Assembly (NCBI GenBank): GCA_016709335.1
Contig: JADJNC010000040.1
Coordinates: 1 to 30,756, forward strand
Direction: 5' to 3'
DNA length: 30,756 nt
Origin: Candidatus Propionivibrio dominans
Lineage (GTDB): Bacteria; Pseudomonadota; Gammaproteobacteria; Burkholderiales; Rhodocyclaceae
In this document: positions 1-8,351 of the stretch, in pieces
How positions within the stretch are numbered: position 1 is the first letter of the stretch
How the letters are laid out: each line of letters starts with the position of its first letter
Translations under genes and position numbers: made by a program
Notes under the pieces: model-generated
The model's input: only the letters and a program-made list of their open reading frames with translations
Database searches by the model: none
What the model was told of the DNA's origin: nothing

Positions 1-1774
1 AGCAGCGGCAGGTGATCAAGCTTGACCAGATTATCGCGCCGCAGGCTGGCGTCGATGGTAAGTACTTGCTCCTGACGCAACCAGCGTAAACACCAGTAAC
101 GCTCCATACCGCGCTGGAATTAGGCGTAGGCGCTGTAGGTCAGGTCGAAATCGCGCAGGGCGGCGAACAGGGCGTCCGATTTGGCCTTGAAGTACGGCGT
201 CTCGCCGTTCAGGCAGGCGATCAGTTGCCACTGGTTGAGCAGGTCGACGTAGCGGCGCAAGGGCGAGGACGTCCAGGCGTACTGGGCAACGCCCAGCCCT
301 TCGTGCGCCTGCGGCGAGGTCGTCATGCGCACCTTGCCGCCGGACTGGGCGCGGTAGATCGCTGCTATGCCTTTTTCAGCGAGCAGGCCGCCCCAGGTGC
401 TGTTGGCGACGATCATCAGTTCGGCGACCAGCTTGTCGAGCGGGCTGCCGCGCCGGCGTTCGCTGATGCCCACCCGGCAGTTTTCGGCATCGGCCAGATC
501 GCCTTCGATGGCAAAGTTGTAATCGCTGTTGCCGTGCATCGCCGAGGGCTTGCCGCGCCGGCCTTCGCAGGCATTGGCCAGGTGCCAGAGCGTTTTCAGT
601 TCATCGCGAAACGGGAGCTGGGGCAGGCACGCAGGCAGGATTGCGGGCAGTCCGGCGGCCAGCGTCTGCTCGTTGAACAGGGGCTCGATGTCGTGGTGAC
701 GCAGGTTGGCAACGATAGTAACCAGCTCGACCCGCGATTCGTGGGCAACGATCTCGAATTCGGGCGACACCGTCAGATAAAGCGAGACGGCCGGGCAATC
801 GCGACCGGCCGACAGCGTGAAGTTCTCGACCGCCGCTTCCGGCAGCATGGTGATCTTGCTGCCCGGCATGTAAACGGTGGATAGCCGTTCGCGCGCCATG
901 ACATCGAGCGGCGAACCGGGGGCAAATCCCAGAGCCGGTGCCGCGATGTGGATACCCACACGCCAGCCCAGCCCGGGCAGCGTTTGCAGCGAGAAGGCGT
1001 CGTCAATCTCGGTGGTCGCCGCATCGTCGATCGAGAAGGCCTGAACGGTGGCGCGTGGCAGGCCTGATGGCGGCAAAGGAATCTCGGTGGCCGGAAAGTC
1101 AGTACCGTGCGGGAAGTATTCGAGCAGAAAACGCTGCACGTGGTAATCGTACGCCGAACGGATGGCGCCGCATTTATCGAGCAGGTGCACGGCGGACAGA
1201 CCGGTCTCGGCGCAGGCGGCTTCCAGTGCCCTGGTTTCGAAGCGATTGCGATCGGGCTTGTAAAGCAGTTGATTGAGCAGCGGCGGGAACTCCGGCGGCA
1301 GCGTGAAGGCCTTGAGTTCGCCAACCATGCGCTCGATGGCTAGCGCTTGTTGACGCTTCTTTTCAAGACCGGCCAGAGCGGCTGCGAGAATGTCTGGAGG
1401 GGCCTTGCGGAAACGCCCCTTGCCCTTGCGATGGAAGTAGATGGGCGCTGAATGCAGGGCCAGCAGGAGCGCAGACGCTTCGAGCGAAGTCGCTTTGTGC
1501 CCCGAGCCTCCGAAGTAGTCGTCGGCAAAATCAGAAAAGAAAATTCGCCATCGCCCGCACACTCCCAAAGAAACTCGATATCGATACCCTTGGCCAGGGA
1601 TTCGGCACGACTCAACAACTCGCCCGGCGCCGGTTCCTTGTAACGCAACAGAACATTGGCCGACTTGATCTTGGCGCGCTTGCCGGAGGCCATCTCGACC
1701 TGCAACGAGGCTTCGTTGTCGGTCAGGATGGTGGCGGTTTTGAAGGCGCCGTCTTCTTCAAACAGAACATGCAT
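1..1774 (-). pseudogene. RNB-family 3'-5' exoribonuclease (RNase II/R type), frameshifted and with an in-frame stop; C-terminus beyond window
   Basis: The RNB catalytic domain is clear: the acidic signature SIDDAATTEIDDAFS (about nt 1000-1045) matches the metal-binding aspartate cluster of RNase II/R, and the C-terminal YAWTSSPLRRYVDLLNQW is the conserved RNB end. The family degrades RNA processively from the 3' end in the cytoplasm. The N-terminus (ATG at 1774, MHVLFEEDGAFKTATI) is in a different frame from the body. The frames join near 1535-1543, where adding one T to a short T run on the coding strand restores one protein. A second lesion is an in-frame TAA at 120-122: homology continues directly after it (FQRGMERYWCLRWL), where relatives usually have a charged residue. 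The reading frame runs off the window at position 1. The gene follows the YqiA-like gene by 8 bases and probably belongs to the uppP operon. Either a decaying gene or sequence error; family assignment is secure. Confidence 0.85.
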
Positions 1775-1782
1775 TGGCAGGA

Positions 1783-2352
1783 TTATAACCCGCAAAATTC
1801 AAGCAGTTGCGGCAACAAATCCGGAAAACGGGTGAAGCTGTGATCGCCGCCCGCCAGCACCTGCTGGCGGCAACCGGCGTAGCGCGCCAGCGCAAGACGA
1901 TAGTCAAGTACTTCGTCGCCGGTTTCAACCAGCAGCAGGTAGCGTTCAGGCGTCACTTGCGGCAATTCGAGTGTGCGCAACTGCTCGACGTGTTCGGCAG
2001 TAAATTCGAAGGTTTCGCCGGTGTACAGATTGGTCTGGGTGCCGATGAATTCGCTGAACGGGATCGGCGCGACGACCACGGGGTTGATCAATACCGCCCG
2101 CAGGTCGTGCTTTTCGGCCAGACAGGTGGCGTAAAAGCCGCCAAGCGAGCTGCCGACCAGCGTCAATGGACGGGCCTGAGCGCCGATGATCGCCTCGGCC
2201 TGCGCGATGGCCTCAAGCGGGACGGGTGACAGTGCCGGACAGAAGAAACGCCCGTCCTGCCCGCGCGCACTCATCGTGTCGGCCAGAAGCCTGGCTTTCC
2301 ACGACGCCGGCGACGAGCAGAAGCCGTGCAGATAAAGAATGCTGGCGCTCAA
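1783..2352 (-). CDS. YqiA-like alpha/beta-hydrolase esterase
   Basis: A 189-residue protein of the size of the YqiA/YcfP esterase family. It opens with beta-strand [11 protein letters not shown] (oxyanion-hole HGF), has the nucleophile elbow GSSLGG at 67-72 (Ser69), an acid candidate in ETGDEVLDY (about 143-151) and the catalytic histidine in GGDHSF (His171). Family members hydrolyse short-chain esters; the natural substrate is unknown. I choose a TTG start at 2352 because it overlaps the uppP stop as TTGA and places the first residues at the conserved first strand; upstream in-frame codons lie inside uppP and would add a non-homologous tail. This overlap suggests translational coupling to uppP. 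The next gene (RNB nuclease) starts 8 bases after the stop. Cytoplasmic; no signal peptide seen. Confidence 0.85.
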   Translation of the reverse strand: MSASILYLHGFCSSPASWKARLLADTMSARGQDGRFFCPALSPVPLEAIAQAEAIIGAQARPLTLVGSSLGGFYATCLAEKHDLRAVLINPVVVAPIPFSEFIGTQTNLYTGETFEFTAEHVEQLRTLELPQVTPERYLLLVETGDEVLDYRLALARYAGCRQQVLAGGDHSFTRFPDLLPQLLEFCGL

Positions 2353-3173
2353 TGATTTGACCAGGCAATCAGATCCAGTTGCCAGGTGACCAGCACCACG
2401 ATGCCAAAGGCGATGCGGTACCACGCGAAAATGCTGAAATCATGAGAGCTGATGTAACGCAGCAGACCGCGCACTGCCCAGAATGCCGAGATGAAGGCCG
2501 CGACAAAGCCTACCACCCACATGCCGATATCGTCGACAGAGAGCAGCGCGCGTTCCTTGTAAAGCTGATAGACGCTCGCCAGGATCAGCGTCGGAATGGC
2601 CAGGAAAAAAGAAAACTCGGTCGCTGCGCGTCGCGACAGGCCAAAGAACAAGCCGCCGATGATCGTCGCCCCCGAACGCGAAGTGCCGGGAATCAGCGCC
2701 AGTGCCTGCGCCAATCCGAGCTTCATGGCGTCGAGCAGCGAGAGTTCGTCGAGCGACTCGACGCGTATGCGATGCTCACGGCGTTCGGCCCAGAGAATGA
2801 TCAAGCCGCCGACAATGAACGCCGTCGCTACCACCGGTGCGTTGAACAGATAGGCCTTGATCGTTTTTCCGAAGAGCAGGCCGAGAATGGCCAGCGGCAT
2901 GAAAGCGACAGCGATGTTGAGCACAAAACGCTGAGCTGCCCGCTCACGCGGCAGGCCGAGCACGACTTCGCTGATCTTCGCCCGGTACTCCCAGCAGACG
3001 GCGAGAATGGCACCCGACTGGATGACGATCTCGAACAGCTTGCCGCGCTCGTCATTGAAATCGAGCAGGTCGCCGGCAAGGATCAGGTGGCCGGTCGAAG
3101 AAACCGGCAGGAATTCGGTCACACCCTCGACGAGGCCGAGAATGAAGGCTTTGAGCAGGAGCAGGAGATCCAC
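2349..3173 (-). CDS. uppP: Undecaprenyl-diphosphatase (UppP/BacA)
   Basis: A 274-residue polytopic membrane protein of normal UppP length. It dephosphorylates undecaprenyl pyrophosphate to recycle the lipid carrier for peptidoglycan and other envelope polymers, with the active site facing the periplasmic side; overexpression in relatives gives bacitracin resistance. Both signature regions are present: [17 protein letters not shown] at 16-32, containing the (E/Q)xxxE acids (Glu16, Glu20) and His29, and PGTSRSGAT at 162-170 with the catalytic arginine and serine. Seven to eight hydrophobic segments are visible. The ATG at 3173 fits the conserved N-terminus. It is the first gene of a minus-strand cluster with the YqiA-like esterase and the RNB nuclease. 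A second, unrelated route (PAP2) cannot be excluded elsewhere in the genome. Confidence 0.97.
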   Translation of the reverse strand: MDLLLLLKAFILGLVEGVTEFLPVSSTGHLILAGDLLDFNDERGKLFEIVIQSGAILAVCWEYRAKISEVVLGLPRERAAQRFVLNIAVAFMPLAILGLLFGKTIKAYLFNAPVVATAFIVGGLIILWAERREHRIRVESLDELSLLDAMKLGLAQALALIPGTSRSGATIIGGLFFGLSRRAATEFSFFLAIPTLILASVYQLYKERALLSVDDIGMWVVGFVAAFISAFWAVRGLLRYISSHDFSIFAWYRIAFGIVVLVTWQLDLIAWSNH

Positions 3174-3406
3174 GGAGCACTTCCAGACAAAAGGCGCATT
3201 CTATCAGCCTGACCCGGAAAGAAGGCTCGGGCAAAAGCGGCAGCAGGGAAAAAAGACGCAGGGCTTGCGAGGGGATTTGCCTTCAGCGCAATACAGGAGG
3301 GGTCTGGCGATGGTTGACATCGGCCAGCCGCAAAGCAAGTATGTGCACGGGTCACGATCGCCTGCGTGATCTCCCTGATGCCCGGCTTTGTGCCGGCTCT
3401 TTTTCG

Positions 3407-3850
3407 ATGGATATCGACATGGAATTTGAATACACAGATCAACTTCTGGCCGCCCTGATCCCCTTGGGCCTGACGGTAATTTTTCACGGACTGGGCATGG
3501 ATGTGGTGCGTCGCTGTTACAAACGTTTCAGGCCGCATGTGCTCAACGCTCGGTACATCGGGTTGCGCGCATTTTTCATGATCGGCATCGTCGCCATCAT
3601 GCTCGTGACACACTTTTTCGGTGTGGTCATCTGGGCCGGGTTTTACTTTCTGGCCGGCATCCTCACCAGTGCGCAGGATGCCATGCTGTTCTCGATGCTG
3701 AGCTACACCACCATTGGAGCGCCCCATACATTACACGGGCACTGGATCGGTTTCGGCGGCTTCGAGGCGATGACCGGCATGCTGATGTTCGGCTGGTCGA
3801 CAGCAGTCCTCGCCGCCGTGGTGCAGAAGATTCACGCCATTGAAGAATAG
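3407..3850 (+). CDS. Small pore-like membrane protein, ion-channel (2-TM plus P-loop) type with non-canonical filter
   Basis: A 147-residue hydrophobic protein. Segments: TM near 12-30, a basic loop (CYKRFRPH), TM near 53-84, a short pore-loop-like stretch SYTTIGAP at 99-106, then a TM near 118-140. The arrangement resembles the pore half of two-TM potassium channels, where the filter would read TVGYG; here the GYG is replaced by IGA, so K+ selectivity cannot be assumed. It shares several positions with the protein at 23150-23734 (His...Val...Trp in the middle helix, YT-x-x-G-x-P loop, Phe-x-Trp in the last helix), so the two are probably paralogues. The start is uncertain: ATG 3407 and ATG 3419 are both possible and neither has a good ribosome-binding site. 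Convergent with the phosphofructokinase downstream. Function inferred only from topology. Confidence 0.7.
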   Translation: MDIDMEFEYTDQLLAALIPLGLTVIFHGLGMDVVRRCYKRFRPHVLNARYIGLRAFFMIGIVAIMLVTHFFGVVIWAGFYFLAGILTSAQDAMLFSMLSYTTIGAPHTLHGHWIGFGGFEAMTGMLMFGWSTAVLAAVVQKIHAIEE

Positions 3851-3895
3851 CGACGAAAAAAGCCAGTGCGTTTACGGGTTGCCCGCCGTGTCTTA

Positions 3896-5164
3896 TCAGA
3901 ACGCAAACTGCGCAAATTTCTGGCCGGTGGCGGCCAGCACGCCAAGCCAGGCCGGGCTGTTCAGGTCGAGCTGTTTCTTTTGCCGGGTGAGCAGTTCGAT
4001 CGGCACATGGGTGAAGGTGTCGTGCTGGAACCCGATGACCAGGCCGGTCTTGCCGGCCATTGCCGCGTGCACGGCGTTGCGCGCAAAGAAATCGCAGAGG
4101 ATGGCGTCCTCGGCGCTGGCCGGAACGCTGCGGATCATGTAGCTCGGGTCAAAGTAGCGCAGGGCAAACGGGATGTCCTTGGCCTTGAAGTAGTCTTCAA
4201 TCCTCTCACAGAGGAAGTGGCCGATGTCCTTGGACTTGAGGTTGCCCGAGGCATCGTAATGTTCATCTCCGGCTTCCAGCAGATGCTGGCCGGCACCTTC
4301 GGCGACGAGAATGACGGCGTGTGCGCGCTTGACCACGCGCCGCTTGAGCGCGGCGAGGAAACCGTCTTCGCCTTCGAGGACGAAGGGTACTTCAGGCACC
4401 AGCGTGAAATTGACGTCCTGGCTGGCGATCGTTGCGCCGGCGGCGATGAAACCGGCATGACGGCCCATGATCTTCACCAGCGAGATGCCGTTATGCACGC
4501 TGTGCGCTTCGGTATGCGCGCAGTTGATCGCCTTGGCCGCTTCCTCGACGGCGGTGACGTAGCCAAAGGTGCGCGAAACGAAAGCGACGTCGTTGTCGAT
4601 GGTCTTCGGGACGCCGACTACGGCCAGCGCATGACCGCGCAATTTGGCTTCCTGATAGATCGCCTCGCCACCACGCTGGGTGCCGTCGCCGCCGATGACG
4701 AACAGCATGTTGATCTTGCGCCGGACCAGGTTGTCCACCGCCACGCTCACATCGACCGGCCCACGCGAGGTATTCAGCACGGTGCCGCCTTCCTTGTGGA
4801 TATCCTCGACGAACTTCGGGGTCAGCGGGATCGGCTCGGAACCGCGCCAGGGGTCGAGGCCCTGATAGCCGTTCACAAAGCCAAGGATTTCTCGCACCCC
4901 ATAGCCATGATGCAGTTCAAGAACGAGCGAACGGATGACGTTGTTCAGTCCGGGACACAGCCCGCCGCAGGTGACGATGCCGGCGCGCGTTTCCTTCGGG
5001 TCGAAAAAAAGTTTTTCGCGAGGGCCGGCGACTTCAAACAGGAGTTCCTCTTTCGGCGGCGCATCGGGATCGACGATGACGTTGAAAAGAACACGCGCCT
5101 TGTCGCTCACGTGGAAGGGAAGCGGCGACGGAAAACGGGCTTCGCCGAGAACGGTGATATTCAT
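3896..5164 (-). CDS. 6-phosphofructokinase, ATP-type donor signature in a PPi-like scaffold
   Basis: A 422-residue phosphofructokinase, longer than E. coli PfkA (about 320) because of an N-terminal extension of about 60 residues. It phosphorylates fructose 6-phosphate to fructose 1,6-bisphosphate in glycolysis, cytoplasmic. Motifs: CGGLCPGLNNVIR (67-79, phosphate-donor loop), GGDGTQRGG (158-166), PKTIDND (186-192, with the catalytic TID) and MGRHAGFIA (233-241, sugar phosphate site). The residue after GGD is Gly161, the state found in ATP-dependent enzymes, while the Lys187 before TIDND is the state of PPi enzymes. This Gly+Lys combination is known from ATP-using group III enzymes such as trypanosome and plant PFK, so ATP use is the best inference. 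The window holds a second PFK at 8352-10058 with a PPi signature. The ATG at 5164 lies at the edge of a gene-poor stretch. Confidence 0.93.
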   Translation of the reverse strand: MNITVLGEARFPSPLPFHVSDKARVLFNVIVDPDAPPKEELLFEVAGPREKLFFDPKETRAGIVTCGGLCPGLNNVIRSLVLELHHGYGVREILGFVNGYQGLDPWRGSEPIPLTPKFVEDIHKEGGTVLNTSRGPVDVSVAVDNLVRRKINMLFVIGGDGTQRGGEAIYQEAKLRGHALAVVGVPKTIDNDVAFVSRTFGYVTAVEEAAKAINCAHTEAHSVHNGISLVKIMGRHAGFIAAGATIASQDVNFTLVPEVPFVLEGEDGFLAALKRRVVKRAHAVILVAEGAGQHLLEAGDEHYDASGNLKSKDIGHFLCERIEDYFKAKDIPFALRYFDPSYMIRSVPASAEDAILCDFFARNAVHAAMAGKTGLVIGFQHDTFTHVPIELLTRQKKQLDLNSPAWLGVLAATGQKFAQFAF

Positions 5165-5581
5165 GATGGGTTATCCAGGGGGCAGGGTTTTCGGGCAAAG
5201 CCGAAGTATCCTCGACGCGGCTGGCCTGGTCAAACCCTGCGGTCTGCCGTGCGGATATGAAATGTATTGAAGCGCTTTCAACGCAGAGTTCGCCGAGGCG
5301 CAGAGAACGCCGAGAAAATCCTTGCTGTAACTCTTGATGGCGGCTTTGCGCTGTTCACAATATCCATTATGGTTATTGATAAAATGGGCTATCCGGATAC
5401 TGTCATTGACATGCTATGGCGTAATGCGGCGCACAAGAGGATGAGTGCCAATGAGAGCGTTGCCGTAATTACTGCAGGGCCGGTTTCGACCCTGAGCCGT
5501 CCTTGGTGCTTTGGAAAACCGGACGTTCACGTTTGACTTCAGGGGCGTGGCGTTCTCGTTGGGGATGAGGAGGAACTCAGT
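5165..5581. other. Intergenic stretch between the PFK start and the FHA region; no convincing gene
   Basis: About 417 bases without a supported gene. It contains a short CGCAGAG-type repeat near its left end and then an AT-richer section. An open frame of 89 codons at 5267-5536 begins inside the repeat and has no family resemblance or ribosome-binding site, so I do not call it. The promoter for the minus-strand PFK should lie in the left part, but I could not pick out a clear -35/-10 pair. Confidence 0.5.
5279..5316. repeat. Short CGCAGAG-type degenerate intergenic repeat
   Basis: The motif CGCAGAG recurs with period about 8-9 bases in degenerate form (ACGCAGAG, TCGCCGAG, GCGCAGAG, AACGCCGAG). 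Similar CGCAGAG-rich tracts are familiar from intergenic DNA of environmental proteobacteria and often produce spurious short ORFs in annotation. Only this one copy is seen in the window. Confidence 0.5.
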
Positions 5582-5722
5582 ATGGCTCAGGAAACAATCG
5601 TGTTCCCCTATTATTTCCTAAAGTTTTTTGACATGTTCGGCATGACCCTAACGTATGGTGAAGTACAGCAGCTCGCTGGCCGCTTGGCCCTGCGAAATGC
5701 CAAAGCTGAGGATTCCGGATGA
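5582..5722 (+). CDS. Possible 46-aa small protein, antisense to the FHA gene end
   Basis: The ATG is preceded by AGGAGG (5568-5573) with an 8-base spacer, one of the best ribosome-binding sites in the window. The frame encodes 46 residues beginning MAQETIVFPYYFLKFFDMFG and ends with TGA at 5720-5722. The last 75 bases overlap the C-terminal codons of the FHA gene on the other strand, so the tail composition is constrained by that gene. The first 20 residues are aromatic and hydrophobic and lie in otherwise non-coding DNA. I recognise no family. It may be a real small protein, a leader peptide, the 5' remnant of a lost gene, or chance. Confidence 0.3.
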   Translation: MAQETIVFPYYFLKFFDMFGMTLTYGEVQQLAGRLALRNAKAEDSG

Positions 5723-6463
5723 TGCCGGCTGAAGTTGTATCTCGCCCTTATTGAGGAATAACTCCTTCTCTCCTGTGAGGGTGACATAGGTGCCGTTGCT
5801 GCTCTGGTCTATCAGGAAGACAACTCTGTCTCTGATTTCAATTCGGGCGTGGAGCCTGGAGGCATATTCGCCGGTGAGGAGGACATTGGAACTCCGATCC
5901 CGTCCCATGGTGAACGGCACACCGGAGGTATCCCAGGTGTAATGGTGATCGCCTAGCGAAACCTGAACCTGCCGGGCTCGATGTTCCGCTTCCTCTGCCG
6001 GGGCTTCCGACGCCCGGGATAGTAGATTGTCTGCGATCAGGGTTTGGTCGAACTCGGGTGCTATGGGGATGGTTTTTGGCGGGGAACGCGCTTTCCGGGC
6101 TTCCGGATGAGCGGGGGCTGAATGCTCCGCAGGTTTGGCTTGACAGGGGCGAGCATTCAAAAGGGAGAGGGTAACGTGGTGGCCTTCCTGTGCCCAAACA
6201 TCTTCCGCGTCGTCTGCGGCCGGTTTTTTTCGAATTTCTTCGTAGGCCAGGCTGAGTATGAATATTTCCGTTGCCACCTCGGCGGGAAATCCCCGTCGGT
6301 TGCTACGACCACTCCCAAACATCAGGTTTGAGAAATAGCCCTCCATCTCCGGGGTTTCCCACAACTCGACTATCCTGTCCAGGATGCGACCGAACTGGGC
6401 TTCCAGTTGATGGGGGTATTTTGACTCGTACCCTTTCAGGTACTGGGCAAGCTTTTCGTTCAT
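5648..6463 (-). CDS. FHA-domain protein (phosphothreonine-binding module)
   Basis: A 271-residue soluble protein. Residues about 1-100 form a helical domain I do not recognise. Residues about 110-165 are a low-complexity Pro/Ala/Glu linker. Residues about 168-265 are an FHA domain: GRDRSSNVLL carries the Gly-Arg of the phosphopeptide loop, SRLHARIEI the conserved Ser-x-x-His, and DQSSNGTYV the Ser-x-Asn-Gly turn. FHA domains bind phosphothreonine peptides and usually report on Ser/Thr kinases, or act in type VI secretion and signalling scaffolds. No kinase, phosphatase or secretion gene lies in this window, so the partner is unknown. The gene stands alone between two gene-poor regions. The ATG at 6463 has only a weak upstream purine stretch. 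Confidence 0.88.
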   Translation of the reverse strand: MNEKLAQYLKGYESKYPHQLEAQFGRILDRIVELWETPEMEGYFSNLMFGSGRSNRRGFPAEVATEIFILSLAYEEIRKKPAADDAEDVWAQEGHHVTLSLLNARPCQAKPAEHSAPAHPEARKARSPPKTIPIAPEFDQTLIADNLLSRASEAPAEEAEHRARQVQVSLGDHHYTWDTSGVPFTMGRDRSSNVLLTGEYASRLHARIEIRDRVVFLIDQSSNGTYVTLTGEKELFLNKGEIQLQPASSGILSFGISQGQAASELLYFTIR

Positions 6464-7029
6464 TGACGGCTCGATTTGGATTGGAGAAGTTAGATCAAGC
6501 TTGCGCTCCCAGTCGGATGCAAGCCCAAAAAACCAGAAAAACCCCTGGCAGCGATTTTACATCCCGCTTGTGTTTTTTAAACGAGCTATACCGAATGGTG
6601 GCGATTGGAATACCGTTCCCAGAAAGAATGTCCCGACCGAAAGTAGTAGCAGGCTCATATCGTTGGTGCAGCCTTGGGCTGCTATCTAATGATCCGACCG
6701 GCTGGTTTGGGTCGTAACACAAGCTTTGCGCCGTTTTATCGATGTTTTTATACAGTACTAAATGAACGCGTAAACCGGCACGTCGAAATATAGAGCACTA
6801 GCTTACACCGGGAAAGCATGAATGGCTGCTTTATGGCAATTTCGCCACCGTAGGGAACTGGCCGTTTGGCGACAACCAGAACCTTCACCATAAGTATAAA
6901 ATCCCTGCTGTTGCGCTGCACAACAATAGTTCAATCACACAATCCGGTTACCAATATTACGCCGCATTTCCCGGTGTTGAACTGTCAGGCGGCTTTCCCT
7001 TGCCCCTTTGAGCGCTAAAATATGACCCA
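6464..7029. other. 566-base intergenic region, AT-richer than its neighbours
   Basis: No supported gene. Overlapping open frames on both strands (for example 6495-6722 minus and 6271-6717 plus) have no family resemblance, mixed low-bias composition and no good start signal. The base composition, with many A/T runs between about 6550 and 6960, is clearly lower in GC than the flanking genes, which suits a promoter region or a relic of acquired DNA. A TAAAAT hexamer at 7016-7021 sits just before the next gene but has no matching -35 at normal spacing. Confidence 0.5.
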
Positions 7030-7434
7030 ATGAAAACAACGAAACGATTCGCCCTGACCCTCGCGCTGGCCTTGCTTAATGGCGCTGCGCTGGCCGAATG
7101 GGTCGAGATTGAAAAATTCGAGGATGGAATACGGGTGTTTGTCGATCGAACGAGCCTTCGCAGAAGCGGCGATATGGCACAGCTTGAACACCTTGTACGC
7201 TGGAGCGAGCCGCAGCGTGATGAGGGTTTGCCGGCGTACCTGTCGACAATCGTGCGCACCGCCTACAATTGCACCAGCAAGCGGGAAAAATACCTGTCAT
7301 CGACGTCCTATGCCGGTGCCATGGGCAACGGCGCCAAAGTGGTCGCGGACGACAATGAGGCGCAAGGCTGGTATTCGATCTCCGAGTCGTCGATGGAAGA
7401 CAAGCTCTGGAAGATCGCCTGCGGGCTGAATTAA
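7030..7434 (+). CDS. Secreted surface-adhesin-E-like protein
   Basis: A 134-residue protein with a Sec signal peptide (KR at 5-6, hydrophobic core to about 20, cleavage near ALA|EW). The mature part starts WVEIEKFEDGIRVFVDRTSL, the pattern of the small betaproteobacterial family related to Haemophilus surface-adhesin protein E, which is typically periplasmic or surface-associated and of uncertain role. Two cysteines, in YNCTS and IACGLN, may form a disulfide. The start is set by the signal peptide; there is no strong ribosome-binding site. It stands alone, 110 bases before the next plus-strand gene. Confidence 0.75.
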   Translation: MKTTKRFALTLALALLNGAALAEWVEIEKFEDGIRVFVDRTSLRRSGDMAQLEHLVRWSEPQRDEGLPAYLSTIVRTAYNCTSKREKYLSSTSYAGAMGNGAKVVADDNEAQGWYSISESSMEDKLWKIACGLN

Positions 7435-7544
7435 CGCCAGGCCCGCTGACCGCGGACAGGACCAGGCACCGTTATTTTCCCGAACAGCGATGCTGTGCTA
7501 AGGTAATAATCTCTTGAAAACAATTCCACCTTGAGGACACTGAA

Positions 7545-8252
7545 ATGTCGAAAGATAGACCTACCATCGGAGCCGACGGACTCGCGCTACCGATCCTGCC
7601 GCCGGAACGCGATCCGCGTGTCTGGGCGCGCTTGTGCCGGATCATGTTCTACACCCCGGGTTTCCTGGCCCTGTTGCTGCTCAAGGTCGGCGAACCGGCG
7701 GGTTTCGGCATCTCGGTTGAACTGCTGATGCTGGGCAGCATGTCGGCCATTGTCGGCGGACTGTACATCGGCACCCAGTCGGAAAGCGCCGGCGCCGACC
7801 ATTCGTCGCGCATCGGCACCTGGTGCGGGTCGCTGGTGCTCGAGTTGCTGGCCGTGGTGCCGATCCTCTGTGCGGTACCCTCGCTGTTCCATGAGCTGGC
7901 CAACAGCAAGCTGCTGCATGCCTTGACCCCCGGCGCCGTGGACATCTCGCTGGGCGCCTCCGAACTGTTGCCGGCAGTAGCGATCCTGCCCTTCATGCTC
8001 TATCAGCTCGCCGGCTTCGGCACCCTGCATTACATCGTCTCCAGGCCGATGAACTGGGCCATCAACATCGGCATTCTGGGCTTGATCATCGCCAGCACGG
8101 TGGCTAACCGCCAGGGCGCGTTCGGCGTCGAAAAGACGCTGGTCGGGGTGTTGGTCATCGCCATGGTCATTACCCTGTTCTACGGCGTGCTCAAGCTGCG
8201 CCAGATGCAGACCCTCTACGACGCAAACTCACCGCCGAAAGCGGCCAAGTAG
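7545..8252 (+). CDS. Polytopic inner-membrane protein of unknown function
   Basis: A 235-residue protein with about six hydrophobic segments (about 33-52, 58-76, 92-115, 140-165, 173-190 and 197-215), a cytoplasmic-looking polar N-terminus rich in Pro/Asp/Arg and a short basic C-terminus. GAGGA lies about 9 bases before the ATG at 7545 and supports the start. I do not recognise a family or catalytic motif. It is transcribed towards the PPi-PFK and shares a bidirectional terminator with it; nothing suggests a functional link between the two. Confidence 0.75.
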   Translation: MSKDRPTIGADGLALPILPPERDPRVWARLCRIMFYTPGFLALLLLKVGEPAGFGISVELLMLGSMSAIVGGLYIGTQSESAGADHSSRIGTWCGSLVLELLAVVPILCAVPSLFHELANSKLLHALTPGAVDISLGASELLPAVAILPFMLYQLAGFGTLHYIVSRPMNWAINIGILGLIIASTVANRQGAFGVEKTLVGVLVIAMVITLFYGVLKLRQMQTLYDANSPPKAAK

Positions 8253-8302
8253 CCGGCCTGTCGCCGTTTCCGGCCGCCGCAAGCCGGCGCACCGGCAGAC
8301 GA

Positions 8303-8336
8303 AAAAAAGCCACCCGTACTTGAGGGTGGCTTTTTT
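8303..8336. terminator. Bidirectional rho-independent terminator between convergent genes
   Basis: A perfect inverted repeat: GCCACCC (8309-8315) pairs with GGGTGGC (8324-8330) over an 8-base loop, flanked by A6 on the left and T6 on the right, so each strand has a GC stem followed by a U tract. It lies between the stop of the membrane-protein gene and the stop of the PPi-PFK gene and can end both transcripts. Confidence 0.95.
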
Positions 8337-8351
8337 GACCCATCCGGCGGA

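Noticed and set aside
1520..1560. Programmed frameshift in the RNB gene
   Set aside because: There is a slippery-looking T run, but no downstream pseudoknot or known precedent, and other single-base breaks exist in the window.
3866..5260. Long plus-strand ORF of 464 codons
   Set aside because: It is the antisense shadow of the 6-phosphofructokinase; composition is His/Asp/Gly-rich with no family likeness, as expected from GC-rich opposite-strand frames.
6271..6722. Overlapping ORFs on both strands in the gap after the FHA gene
   Set aside because: No family likeness, start signal or coding bias; AT-richer non-coding DNA explains them.
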